From the NCBI RefSeq assembly GCF_052324685.1, contig NC_135223.1:21381869-21445868 (forward strand): DNA of 64,000 bases, written 5' to 3'. Source of the DNA: Brachyhypopomus gauderio (lineage: Eukaryota > Chordata > Actinopteri > Gymnotiformes > Hypopomidae). Position 1 is the first letter of the stretch; each line of letters starts with the position of its first letter. The notes under the pieces are model-generated. The model was not told the DNA's origin and did not search any database. It was given only the letters and a program-made list of their open reading frames with translations. A program made the translations under genes and the position numbers. Positions 44,820 to 57,595 of this stretch are shown here, one piece after another.

Positions 44820-44833
44820 ACACTAGGTGGCAC
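44820..44833 (+). promoter_or_regulatory. CTCF-like motif, + orientation
   Basis: ACACTAGGTGGCAC matches the CTCF core in + orientation at all but the first base. Motif evidence only. Confidence 0.35.
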
Positions 44834-45248
44834 ATGCGTCCTTCTAACAAACATGAAGTGATCCAGTTTGATCCAGAGTAGTGTTGGCCTGGTGTACCCC
44901 TGTGCTACATGGCTAAAGAATAACCTGCTCCTATACACTGAGGCTTTGACAGACATTGTAGAGCAAAAAACTGATCTAATATGTTTTTGCTCAAGCCGAG
45001 TGCTGCTAATTAGCCCTGGCTTGGACCATGATGCACTTGATTTGTTTTTCAGCAAATAGGTTCTGGCATCCACTGTTGGGGAAACTGGAATAAACCGTAA
45101 GCACAAGGCCTGTCGGGTCCCTACCGCGTGCATCTCATTATTACCCGTTTTCATTCGTTTCTCACTTGGTGGAGGAAAATATCAGTTCAACGTGTTTGCA
45201 CAGGTGCTGACAGATTTCCTGCAATTCTTTGTGAATGTAAAGCTTTAG

Positions 45249-45318
45249 ATTGGCTATAGTCTAAACTTTAATTGGCTATAAACTTTAATTGGCTATAGTC
45301 TAAACTTTAATTGGTTGC
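45249..45318. repeat. Short tandem repeat carrying inverted CCAAT boxes
   Basis: Units of 22, 17 and 22 bases (45249-45270, 45271-45287, 45288-45309) plus a partial fourth. Each unit starts ATTGGCTATA; the 17-base unit lacks an internal AGTCT. Every unit contains ATTGG, the reverse of CCAAT. Confidence 0.85.
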
Positions 45319-48300
45319 AAGAAAGTCTAATGTTCTATTGATGTGAAATGACCACATCCGTATCTGTATAGGGCGGCACTAAACATGCTTCATGTTCAAG
45401 CTTATACTCATCACAAATCATACAAATGATCTTCTTCAGGACTCTTGGCTATAAATTATATATGACTACACCTTATTGATGGGGGGAGGGGTAATTATTG
45501 GTATGCTGTACCTTTAAGTAAGCAAAATAACCTAATCTTTAAGAGCTCTGTTTACAGTTCCTCATACACTGATCCTGTTGCTAACATTTTGGACTGGTCT
45601 AGTCTTCCTGTGCAGTGGAGTGACATGAAGAGCACAATTTATCCCCATCCTCTAAGAACCAAACGGTGTTAAAGGAGGTGTGTTGTGAGTCTAAGTCAGC
45701 TGTCAGATATCCCAGAAGACCTAGAGCAATTCATTCGTTCAGAGCATGTGTTATGCATATTTGTTTACATACTTCATTTTTTTTCTCTCAGAATAAAGGA
45801 ACCTTTTATGTTTCCATTTGAAAGCCATGTTACAATGTAAAACAAATGTCTGTTTAATATGATGTTTATGTATTACAACCATTCTAAACCTTCTGAAAAT
45901 AAACGTAGGCTTTCTAAAAGTTCTGCACATCTTAAGGAAAGTCAGTGGCATCTCTAATCTTAACAAGTAGAGTTTCCACATCATTGTGCTTTAACAAGGA
46001 GAGCTTTGGCTGTCTTTGTTACTCCAGCTTGGCCATGTGTCATATATTCTCTGAATCATAGTTGCATATGATCTTACTGAAATCCCATTACTGGAGAGTT
46101 GTTGTTTCCCCTTCCTTTTGTAGTATAAATCACATCTATAAAGGGTTGTCTTTTGCCTGTGTGCACCATCTGTTCATTTGCTGGTTTTCCAAGGTCTCGT
46201 GAGCCTCATCTCCTTTAGTTTGTAGAACAGACATAACACATGACATTTGCAGCCATACTGATGATATTTCATATATCATTGGCATGGCAGCAAAAATCCA
46301 CAAACAATCTTACCTTCTTTCTTTGGTGATATTATTTAAAAAACAGTGTCAAAATCAAATGAAATGCAACCAGAGAGGAATAGGAAGAAAAGAGGAAGTG
46401 GAAGGAAAACATTTATGGCGAGGTACTGGCCCAACACTAGTTAACTTTATACAACACCATGAAATACAACAATTATTTGTTCGTGTTTGTTTAACCACTG
46501 TCAGGACGGAAATGCTTACACGAAAGTATAGTAGTTGTATAATGAATTCCCATACAGATATGTCTTTTTAAAGTGAACATATGCAGTATTTATGTATTTG
46601 CTACTGCTGCAAGCAGCTTTAAAGCCACCTATAGCAAGAAATACATGAATGTCTGCTGTAATCTCCTCAGTCTTTCAACCTGTTGGACACAGCCAATGAA
46701 TGAAGGTATATGTGGGTCAAAGGTAAGCCGCAAAGCAGAAGGCTTTGCACTTAGTCGATTTGTCTCCCCTAACTCTTCATTCACTTGTAATAGGATCTGA
46801 AACCTTGTGTAGGTGATTAGACCAAATGGAAAGTAAAAGTTCTCCTCTGAGTTGCATTTGCTCCTTGTATAGGTCTCCATGTGCTTCACAAAAGAGTGAC
46901 GCATGTAGTGGAGCAGCTCAGCTATGTCAACAAATAAATATGAAATCATATCCAACAAATACCAAAATGGATAGATGGAATTTATATACTGTAGGTATAA
47001 GACCCAGAAACCAAGATGACTTCTGTCTAGAGTATGCTATGAATCACACACTATGAATCCAGGTTAACTGCATTGATGACCTAAACAGATTAGTGTTTCA
47101 ATTATTGTATACCTCAGTGCAACATAGCTTAACACTTTCACCATATCTGATAATGAGAAGTACCATTATGTGTATACATGATGTAGTTCTCAGTCATTTA
47201 TGTACACCATATCCTACGTGTGTCTGGGTCTGATCTTCTGATCAGTAAAGACCACCCACACATTCTACAAAGTGCTGTCCAAAGGTGAAAGTTTCAATCT
47301 TTTTTAAGTCAAATAATTACTCTTTGGATGTAGCTTAGCTGTCAGCAGTTTTTGAAGTTAAAGCCCTGTCTTCACATCCCAGTTTGCCTAATCTTGTCCT
47401 CCAAATTTCATATTAATTTTTGACTTTTACATCTGGAATTTCTTTGACAGTAATGTTTGACAGTAATTGACAAATTGCAAATGCCTGTAAACATTGAATC
47501 TACACATCAAGATAAATATGTAAAGCTGGTTAGAGTAACGTGTGGGCCTTAGATGGCATTAGATGTTCATAGCAGTGAAGGGCACACCATAGAAATATGA
47601 ATGTTTATTATGGTCATGTTTGTTTATAATATCCTCCTAAATCATAGGCCAGTTGATAAAGATGAGCAAAAATGGTGTTGAAAAGATGCTTGGTTATCAG
47701 TTACATACACTTAGATGAAGATCAGTGAATTTATAGAGACAGAACTGACCTTCATAAATAGGCACAGCCGATTAAAAATATTTCAGACATATAAAATGCT
47801 CATCTCCACTATCAGGGTTTACTCCAAAACAACTGGAACTTAGACTGTGTGATTATTGGATCAAGAGATAATATTTCCTCCAATTGGGCAGCAGTTGGAT
47901 AGCCGCAGGAAATGGCTGCATCCCAGGGTGTTTCCAACGCTACAATTAGAATCCATAGTTCAGTGCCTTTGTGTTAAACTTTATCAGGGGTTATAATTCT
48001 TGAGGGCGCTGCATACAGACACACTTTGTAACAGACTGACACTAATGTTTGTTTTTAGCTCAAACTTAGAAGTTATCTTGGATTCCTAAGCATTGTTTCT
48101 GTACTTGTAGCTATGTTCATGTAGTGTTGTATTATTCGCACAGTGTTTGAGCACTGTTGGAATTGGATGTAAATACCTTGTGATGATAAATGATAAAACG
48201 CGAATGATGGATGTGGATTTCAAAACTTTTCACCTGCGGAATCATCAGAGCATATTAAATAAGTAATAAAGATCAAGTTAAAATGTGTCATGTAAACTGT

Positions 48301-48956
48301 AAGTAGCTGTCCATTGCTACGTGTAAGGTCAACTTCCACCGAGGTGATTTATGTGAAGGGCTTTGTGCGTTATGGTATAATTTTGCCTTAAGTCACTACT
48401 TTATGGTTTCAGTTTGCCTTGAGTGTGGATAAACAAGAATCGTTCTAAGGATCTTTACAAGTACATTTAACCAGCAAAAGCTTTTTCAGTTTGTCTAAAA
48501 ACAGTGGGAAAACTATCCAGACTGCTATATAATAAATACGTCAGCACCCATGGAGCAATTCACTTGATTATGCTTTCTTTCTGGAGCAATAACAGTAAAA
48601 ATGAAGGCTGATAAGACTGTGGCCATAAAAGTCGTTGATAATCTGTTCCTTGGGTTTGTTGCTGCATCCCAGATGACTAGAAGAGAAGAGATTGCCATCT
48701 GCTTCTCAGTTATTCATAAACAGCAACAACAACAGAGTTACAGGGTCAAATAAGAAATAGCCACAAAGGCAGGATGCCGGTCACTGATAATAATACAAAA
48801 TACTGATACCTGCAGTCTGTTGATGGAAATACAGTAAATTGTAAAAAATTTTATTTTTAGATATGTCTTGCGCATAGTTTTGATGTAGTATCATATGGCT
48901 CATATGTGAAGACCTTTTTTTATATACTTATATTACTCCAAAATTATTGATCTAGG

Positions 48957-48977
48957 ACACACACACACACACACACA
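48957..48977. repeat. (AC)n microsatellite
   Basis: A short uninterrupted AC tract of about 21 bases in the gene-free interval. Confidence 0.9.
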
Positions 48978-50641
48978 TTTGTCCTTGGCAGCAAAGCTCA
49001 GTCATCTACTAATGTGTCATCATCTACTAATTCTGAGCATCTGATGTTAACTGCCAAAGGCTACAATATGGACTAACATTCACATTCACACTGGTGGATG
49101 TGAGCGAACCAAAAGATGAAAATTATTTTATAAACAAATCATTTATCATTGTTACAGAATAACACATGCCTAACTACACGGCGAGGCACCAGTGAGTGGA
49201 AATTCTACATAATACCTGCAGTACAGGATTCAAGTAGCTCCCAGTGGAAATGAGAAATGACTTTCCAATGTGTTGCGAGCAGCTCCCCCCATCTCTGTGT
49301 AAATATGGGCAGCAGCGGGAAGACCTCAGTGTTGACCCCAGTCTTTCTGTGGAAGTGGCTACTGGCTTTATTCACCTCATTTACTAACATCAGCATGGGC
49401 AGAGTCACTGGGCACTGAAATTAGGATAGGCTACATTCCTGTGGTTTATATTCAAGGAAGTTATTAGCCTCAGGCCATGGTGCAGTGAAAATGGGCCACA
49501 CTGATGACTTTATAACTCTGCCACTAGGCTGGTGAGTAGGAATGTACTACCTGACACCACCACTGTAATTCCCAAGAAACGTCTGTACTCAACCCATACT
49601 CATATCTTCATAGTGAACACGATCAAGACTCTGGCAGTGGAACGCGAAGCTTCATGATTTAGACATGCAGGACAAACAATGTCTCTCTACAAATTCCTTA
49701 CTGCAAGTATTTGTTTAACCCTCGATTAAAAAGCAAAGTTTAAACTTGGAATAACTTTTCAATAGAAATGCATAAGCTGTGCTCACATATGATGTATACT
49801 GGATATGTCAATTGGCAGAACTTTTTGTGAATTGGGAAAGATTTCTTGTGTCCTCTTTTCGTTACCATCTAGATAAGGCAGACAGATGTGGGAGGATTCT
49901 TCAATACTTGTTTGGACAGTGTTAAGTAACACTTCCAAAGGTCCTTTTTAAGGTCTCTCTTCCCTTGAGACACTCCATTTGAAGGGGTGACCTCATTTTT
50001 TCTCATGCTATCTCTGTGGCTTTTCAGATGTGCTGTAAAATGACTTTGTTAGAGTATCAGATGAACTAGTTACTTTGAATGCATGACTGGTCTGGCAGCT
50101 ATATGAGAGCAGCCACCCACTTTTAAATGTTTCAAATAAACTCTGTGGTGTAGCATTGATTTGAACATTCACTCATTTACGTGCTTTTTAAAGAATATAT
50201 GAAATCTTCAACAATATACCGGTACTACTTAAATGAAAATACATTTTAAAAGTACAGAAATGTATCTATATGAAAATACATGAATTGGCAGGATATAAGG
50301 TCACATAATAGAAAAACAAAGTTTTAAGAGCAAATGCTTTGTATTTATCCCATTTTACTTATCATCACTTCATTATCGCTCCTTAAAACAGCTGACTATT
50401 CAAACATTTCCATGTTGCTATGTATTTTTGTTTGCATGGCAATGCCAAGTACTCCTTTTGTAAGTGTCCCAGCCCTGTTATAACACTGTAATCCTTCAGC
50501 CTTTCACAACATGCTGTGCTGCTGGTCTGTATGTGTTAACCGCATGTAATCATATATGAAACTTACATAATAAAGTATTATATCCTCTGCTTGACTCACC
50601 TGGCTGTCTGTGACACAGGCACAGAACAAAACAAATCAACT

Positions 50642-50657
50642 GAGGGAGGGAGGGAGG

Positions 50658-50713
<56 letters not shown>
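50642..50713. repeat. (GGGA)n/(GA)n purine tract
   Basis: A homopurine tract beginning with GAGG/GGAG units and continuing as a pure GA repeat. It is a mirror repeat and so could form intramolecular triplex DNA. Confidence 0.92.
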
Positions 50714-50716
<3 letters not shown>

Positions 50717-52783
50717 TATTGCAGGACCTTTGGAGTGATGGAATGTTTGGTTTTGAACAGGGCTTACAGATGTGCTGTGAATAAGCAACAAGTAGCTGCT
50801 TCTGTTTTATCTTTCCAGTAATGTCAAAAAGAACTTTGCAATGCTTCTCTTTTTTAATTCTTATAAATAGTACTCTGTGCTAGAGGTTCCATGTCATTCT
50901 GTTGGTTTTCTTTGACCATTCACCAAGTATTGCACCCTGGAAATTCGGAAGATCTGAAATTTGCAAGATTCAGTGTTACTATATATATTATGGAACTCTG
51001 TTATCAGTACCAGTTTCCCTTGTTAACTTGCAGATCTAAAGATTTGTAAGCAAGCAATCACTCAAGAGGAGCTCACACTACAGGTGCCACTCAGCTTATA
51101 TAACTTTGCTCGAGAGGTTGAACAGCTATTGTAGGAAAGTAAGGACTCCTGCATCTTATCAAACCCAAACTAGAACAGTAGACTCTATGACCTACAGAAA
51201 GGAAAATCCTGACCTACTATAATCACATAAACACTACTGTTGCCATAACTACCAAATGTCTAAGCCTATTTCTTTTGATATATGAATGCTGTGTTTTTAT
51301 TCTTCCCTAAAACTAAATGGGGGTCTATCCAAATGATATATGACACTACTGTGTGTTTCGTTCAGCAGTGTTTAGAGTGAGTCATTGCACCATTGCACAT
51401 ATGATGGACTAATTTCCTTAGATTTGATAAATAATATATTCTCAGCCAAACTGTGCATGACTAGCAAACCAGCAACTCCAATTGAAAACCTTTTGTGGTT
51501 TTGTGAAACAGAGCACTCAGCGTCATAACATCTACCTCTTATTAGTCATGGCTATTTTCAGCTTTATTTTATGCTGTGATGTCAATCTTGTGACATCCTG
51601 GTCTATTGTCACTCCCATGAAACAGATGTGCCTTCTTACCAGTGACATACATCTCCTTTTTAAGGATAACTCATAGTGCTCCATAAGTAAAATATAAATA
51701 CAAATAAATAATAACTTGGAAAAGGATTTACGATTGCCTAATAGATTAGATGCCTAAAACTATTCTTTTAACTGAATGAATGAGTTCAGTATATCACTCA
51801 TTTTCAGAAAACTATTTCATTATAAGAACACCAGCAACTAAATAGCATCCTTGAGGTGCTTACTGTTTATGTTATAAAAGGTTCTTTGTCTATTTGAGCT
51901 ATGTGGGGTTTGAATAAGTAAGGTGTGATCAAACAGTGAAAATCCAACTCCACCCACTAGACTTACAGCTCCAGTTCATCTAGTACATAAAGATCCAAAA
52001 TTTGCTGAACCAAAAGACACTACTAACAGAGACATAATCAGTAATGTATACATTTAAACGTCTGTTTCTTTTAGGATTCAGGTATGTCTCACTGTTTACT
52101 GGGTGTGGATTCCTACTCCCAAAGTGTTCACAAATGATGTTGCAAATCTTGGAAGTCAACAAGCCAACGATTGTTATTCTTTGATCAGCCAGACTGAATC
52201 TCGTTATATTTCAGTTAGACCATCTAGCTGATTAGATCATTCCACTTGAATCCCACCCAGTTTGCAATGTGCAGTGCTGTAGTAAATACTGAATTGCACA
52301 ATAAAGCTGCATTATACTGCATTGCACATATGCAAACTGCACAAATTTGATGAATTATTCCATAACTGATTGTTTCTAACTTTTACAGTGTAAATAAGCT
52401 AATTCCGTTTCTGAAACGTACAGAGGGCTATCATGAAATCAGTTTCTATGTGTTCTTATTAAACTGGGTCTTGCCACTGTTCAAATCCTTTCTGTCACAA
52501 AGCGACATAGTTAGGGTATTTACAGAGGCCTAATTACCATGAGAGTGATTTACAGTCTCAGTAAGTTCCTTAAGGCTATTAACTTCCATTCAGTCAAACA
52601 AAACAAACCATAAATGCAACTAGAATTCTGAATTTGACTAATTAATATTCAATATTCAAAATATTAGTTGAGGAATTTTATGGCTGCTCTTTCTTAGAGG
52701 GTGATTTCTGTATTTCAGTTTTAGTTTCATAACTGCGCCGGTCGCAGTCTAAGAGGGACACACACACCGTCTTTTTCTCACTC

Positions 52784-52793
52784 GCGCATGCGC
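52784..52793. promoter_or_regulatory. Perfect NRF1 site
   Basis: GCGCATGCGC is the palindromic NRF1 consensus. It sits in a small CpG-containing patch about 700 bases upstream of the tent5b TATA box, in otherwise AT-rich DNA. NRF1 sites usually mark TATA-less promoters, so this may be an alternative tent5b promoter or the start of an unannotated transcript. Confidence 0.4.
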
Positions 52794-53460
52794 ACTAACC
52801 CCGCTCATCATCATTATTACATTATTCTTAATGCTTATTGTCTTCTTTGTCCACAGTGTAAGACCCGCGGGTCCTCGTCCTCCCCGCTCTTTACCGAGGT
52901 AGTAATCGGCACCAATCCCTGAAAACACCAGTTACTGTTATCAGTTCGTTTACACATCAAGGCTACAGTTAAATTTCCAATGGAAATATACATGCGATAA
53001 TTTATCTAGGTGGAAAATACAACTGAATACTTTCCACAGGCTTATCGTTCTCTTATAATCGTAATCAAATCAAATTAACCTCGTTCCATGTTACTGAATG
53101 CTCGTTCAGATTTGTATAATAAACTTTTTGAATTGACAATATACCATAGGTTAAGTAATGTTTATATTATGTATTAATTTTCACAATTATTAAAACACGA
53201 CATGTAAACTGTGTTCGTAAATTGTGGCTTAATTGTGACTCAGGTTATTAATAGATATGTAGAGTTTTTTTTTTGTTTTGTTATTTTTTCTTTCCAATTA
53301 TTCCCATTTTAGCTGCAGATTACACCTAAGTGAAGCTCTTACACTTTAAAATAAGACAAAATCATAACCACGTATTCAACATCATTTCTGCCACACCGAG
53401 TATGGACCCGACCAGAAGTTCTTTAGGACCAGCGGTCCACAAAAAGTGCACGAGCTCCGT

Positions 53461-53530
53461 GTCCAATCAGCACGCGCATGTAAATCCGGGCGGTATATAA
53501 TCTCACAGACGGCCGAACCAGGCAGAAGAG
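53461..53530 (+). promoter_or_regulatory. tent5b: tent5b core promoter (CCAAT and TATA)
   Basis: A CCAAT box at 53463-53467 is followed by TATATAA at 53494-53500 in a GC-rich context. Transcription is expected to start near 53525-53530, leaving a 5' UTR of about 220 bases before the ATG at 53747. A TATA-type promoter suits an inducible or tissue-restricted gene, unlike the ETS/CpG promoters of the other genes here. Confidence 0.7.
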
Positions 53531-53746
53531 AGATGTAGGAGACTGCAGGCAGGTCGTGTAGACTGTGAAGGTAGACTGTAGCGGAAAGTTATCAGGAAGA
53601 CCAGTTCGGAACTGATTAAAAAAACACCAAAACCCATCGACACAAGGACGTGAACCTTAGCTGTAGTTCAGTGTTGAAACCGGAGACGGCGGCGTATCTT
53701 AGAAAGTAGAGCCGTTTTTCTCCGGACCGTTTTTTCTCACACCGCC

Positions 53747-54790
53747 ATGACATCCGGTGATGGGTCGGAACAGAACCGGCGGTTTAGTGTCTTATCTTGG
53801 GAGCAGGTGCAGCGTTTGGACTCTATTCTTGGCGAGACGGTTCCCATTCACGGACGTGGAAACTTCCCGACGCTTTCGGTTCAACCTCGGCAAATCGTGC
53901 AGGTAAAATGCGAGGATTACAGCCGCCAGTCGTTATTCCTAGTCCGATTAGTCGCTTTTACTAATCCGAGAGCTTATTTTGCTGGTTGTAACGTTTAAAT
54001 TAAAATGTAACATTTGTATCAGTCATCTTCTCATCAAAAACATCTTTTATAGTTTTCTAAAACAGGTACCCATGACTTCATCATGTACAGATGCCACATA
54101 CAGATTATGCAGGTTAGGAAATAAGTGGTTGATTATTTAATCTAGGGATATAATCCAGAGTGTCCACTGTCGCCAATCAAAAGCAGAAGCTTGTAAAGGC
54201 TACTTGTCTGTACATGTTACTTGCAGAACGTCTGTGATAAGCAAAACATTTTTAGCCTTTGCCCCTTGAGTCAGTGGACAGAGAATGTGCCATGCTTAGC
54301 TAATTAAACAACTATGTTAATGACGCAGATGTTCTTGCAAATGCTACACTTTTCTTGACCCCTGGGACATTGATCCCTGAACAGACTGCATCACAAATAT
54401 CCACAAGATTTAAATTCCAGTCCTGGTGAATCCAATATAAACACATTTTGTTAACACCTTATTTAAATCATCCATTCTTCCAAATATGTGATTCAAACTT
54501 TATCTACATATTCCCTTAGGTTTGCTCAAAAACGTATGCGATGCTTATTTTGACATGGGCAATGGTGGTTATGTGTAACCTATATTATTTAATCCCTACA
54601 ATAATCATTGTTGGCAGCACAGAACTGTCATGTCCTCTAAGCCCCCATGGATCTGTCCAAAAGATGGAAGGGTCTTCTGGAAGTGCCAGCCATGTGGGAC
54701 TTGTCTATCTTGTTTCATAACTCCCTCTATGATCTTACAGTTTCTGACATATAGCCAGTTGAATAAAAGCACTTTGTACATATAAAATTA

Positions 54791-54847
<57 letters not shown>

Positions 54848-57595
54848 CATTGAAATACAAATAAAAGACAATGTTGACTAATTAGCTGTCTGTTATTTTT
54901 CAGCATGTAAATATGAAGATGCCCTGACAGTGTACCTTCAGTTTAGTGATAAAGCTTGTTTTGATGCAGGGTGTGTAGAGGAGGTGTTTGAGAGGTTTGG
55001 GAAAGGTTGCCGACCTTTGCTTGTTCAAGCTTGCGTAAGATGTCTAGCATATGAAGGATAGGACTCGTTTTGCGGAATAACAATGCACACTGAAAGCTCG
55101 GCTTTACTCATCAGGATGTTGTGAAAAGAAGCTATGCAGTGTTTTCATTTTACAGCAGTAGTTTAGTGCACCATGCATTAGTAGCACCTAAAGGCTGAAC
55201 TCAAAAACCATGTTAAACATCACATATAACTCTGAGGGGGTGGACCTGCTTCAGAAAAAAATGTCTGCTTTTGTCTTGAACCCATACTTAACTAGGGCAC
55301 TGTTAAGACATTATTACTGACAAAATATGTATGTGGGTGTATCGGCTTGCTGGAATACTGTAGACTTTAAAAACTCTAGATAGGTCCTGCAGAAAGCACT
55401 GCACGCTGTTGCACAGCATATGACGTAAAACTGCCAGTAAGCTGTGTAAACTATGGCAAGCTATCCGTAGGCTAATGTATTCAGTGTCGTAATGATTTGT
55501 AGAGAAAAAACACCACTCTTAATTAGAACAGATATCCAACTGAGATGTGCACACATACTTAAATACTTTTGGAAGATAGAATCCAAGCCACAAACAGGTT
55601 GTGACACATGAATATCTAAATAAAGTGTGACTACATTAAGCAATTATGTGTTCTGTATCCTGCAATATTTTAGGGATGCGTGTGACTTTGTGTGTGTTTC
55701 ATTAAGAAACACTGAATGTGGCTTGTTACTCATTTTGTAGATAGTAGAAATAGATGTTTCAGACTGCAGTTTAAGGTCAACACATTTTGTGCAGTTAGAT
55801 GCCGTTTTCTGTATTTGTGGGCTCACTCTCAATTTGATGCTGTTGATTTAGTCTTTGGCTAAATCTTGGTGTATAACTGGCTCACAGTGTTCTACCTGCT
55901 TTGCCTTTCTGTCATGTCTTTCACACTTACACGCTTAGTCTGTCTGGTGAAGGGTCAGTTCCACAGTTGAGAGCACAAACTCTATAGCACCAGTCAGAGT
56001 AGTTACATCACAGCACTGTGCTAATGATCTCTGGTTTTCTTCTGTCCATTGACTGACTGTGACTTAGTAGAAGGAGACAGTGTGCATGGGACAGTCGTGC
56101 TCTTGAGCTCATAGACATAGTTACTTCATATTAACCCATGGATCTCATAGCAGTTCGTATTTCTGTAATAAAACATTTCTGTTTGGTGTCATTTTCCTCT
56201 TGCATTCTCTAATATTATTATTTTATTATGTATAATAATGAACAGGTGTGCAGGCATTATGGAAATGTTTGATCAGTTGAAAAGCAAACTGGGAAATCCT
56301 GATTTAACTTATCTTGGTGTGTGACGGTATTTGCAAGATTACTATGCAATTTACCTCTTAAGCATATGCAGGCTAATCTCTTATTGTAGGATCATGCTCA
56401 TGATAATAAAATTGCCAAATCTGAGTGTTAAAAACCACTTGGTATGCTTGGTTAAGTCCACTGCCAAGTATAAATCGGAGGTGTAAGACCTGTTTTAAAA
56501 GCAAATATCTGTCAAATATTTACTTATTATTATTTACTTTTCCTTTTGTTTGGAAATGTGTCTTTCTAGGTTGTACGAGCACGGCTGGAGGAACAGGGAG
56601 TGACAGTGCGGGACGTCCGGTTGAACGGCTCCGCAGCCAGTCACGTCCTGCACCAGGACACGGGGCTGGGCTACAAGGACTTGGACCTGATCTTTGGAGT
56701 TTCTCTGTCAGACGACCAGGCTTTCCATCTGGTTAAGGGTGTGGTTCTGGACAGCCTGCTGGACTTCCTCCCAGAGGGCGTGAGTAAGGAGCGTATCACG
56801 GCTCTGACGCTGAAGGAGGCGTACGTGCAGAAGCTGGTGAAGGTGTGCAACGACTCCGACCGCTGGAGCCTCATCTCCCTCTCCAACAACACGGGCAAGA
56901 ACGTGGAGCTGAAGTTCGTGGACTCTCTGAGACGGCAGTTTGAGTTCAGCGTGGACTCTTTTCAGATAAGTCTGGACTCCCTGCTGCTCTTCGACCGCTG
57001 CTCAGAGACACCCATGTCTGAGAGCTTCCACCCCTCCGTGTTGGGCGAGAGTGTGTATGGGGACTTCGAGGAGGCGTTCGGTCACCTGCGCCACAAGGTC
57101 ATCGCCACACGCAACCCGGAGGAGATCCGGGGCGGTGGGCTCTTGAAGTACTGCCACCTGCTGGTGCGGGGTTTCCGGCCCAGATCGGAGACGGAGATGA
57201 AATCGCTCCAGCGCTACATGTGCTCGCGGTTTTTCATTGACTTCTCGGACATTGGCGAGCAGCAGAGGAAACTGGAGGCCTACCTGCAGAACCATTTTGT
57301 CGGCATGGAGCACAAGCGCTACGACTGCCTAGCGACACTACACCACGTGGTCAACGAGAGTACGGTGTGCTTGATGGGGCACGAGAGGCGTCAGACGTTA
57401 AACCTAATCGCCACGCTGGCACTGCGGGTGCTGGCTGAGCAGAACGCCCTGCCCACTGTTACCAACGTCACGTGCTACTACCAGCCTGCCCCGTATGTAC
57501 GGGACATTAACTTCAGTAACTACTATGTTGCTCACGTGCAGCCAGTGATCCACACATGCGGTAGCTCCTACCAGACGTGGCTCCCCTGTAACTAA
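53747..57595 (+). CDS. tent5b: Terminal nucleotidyltransferase 5B (TENT5B/FAM46B)
   Basis: Two exons, 53747-53902 and 56570-57595, giving 393 aa (human 425). The ATG lies in a good Kozak context (ACCGCCATGA). The first exon ends [18 protein letters not shown], a FAM46 hallmark. Exon 2 carries the nucleotidyltransferase motif: Gly-Ser at 72-73, then DLDL with acidic residues at 89 and 91 in GLGYKDLDL, and a long conserved C-terminal part ([25 protein letters not shown]) ending WLPCN. FAM46 proteins are cytoplasmic non-canonical poly(A) polymerases that lengthen mRNA tails. The human protein has a longer Ala/Gly-rich N-terminus, which accounts for most of the length difference. Other FAM46 members (A, C, D) are possible, but sequence and synteny favour B. 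Teleosts may hold two copies, so an a/b suffix is not assigned. Confidence 0.93.
54788..54846. repeat. (ATT)n microsatellite in tent5b intron
   Basis: An uninterrupted ATT trinucleotide tract of about 59 bases within the single 2.67-kb tent5b intron. The rest of that intron holds nothing I can identify. Confidence 0.93.

Larger units (their letters stand above)
43501..52690. other. Gene-free interval between zdhhc18 and tent5b
   Basis: About 9 kb with no gene that I recognise on either strand. The longest frame (about 173 codons on the - strand, 44633-45154) matches nothing familiar and has no flanking splice structure. There is no sign of the SFN, NUDC, NR0B2 or TRNP1 genes that occupy this position in mammals. 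Contents are simple repeats, a CCAAT-bearing tandem repeat and a CTCF-like motif, listed separately. Confidence 0.6.

Noticed and set aside
44633-45154. 173-codon open frame on the - strand
   Set aside because: It is the longest unexplained frame in the gene-free interval, but it shows no recognisable domain and no conserved-looking motif or exon structure. Chance length in this composition is plausible. A protein-level search against fish proteomes would decide.
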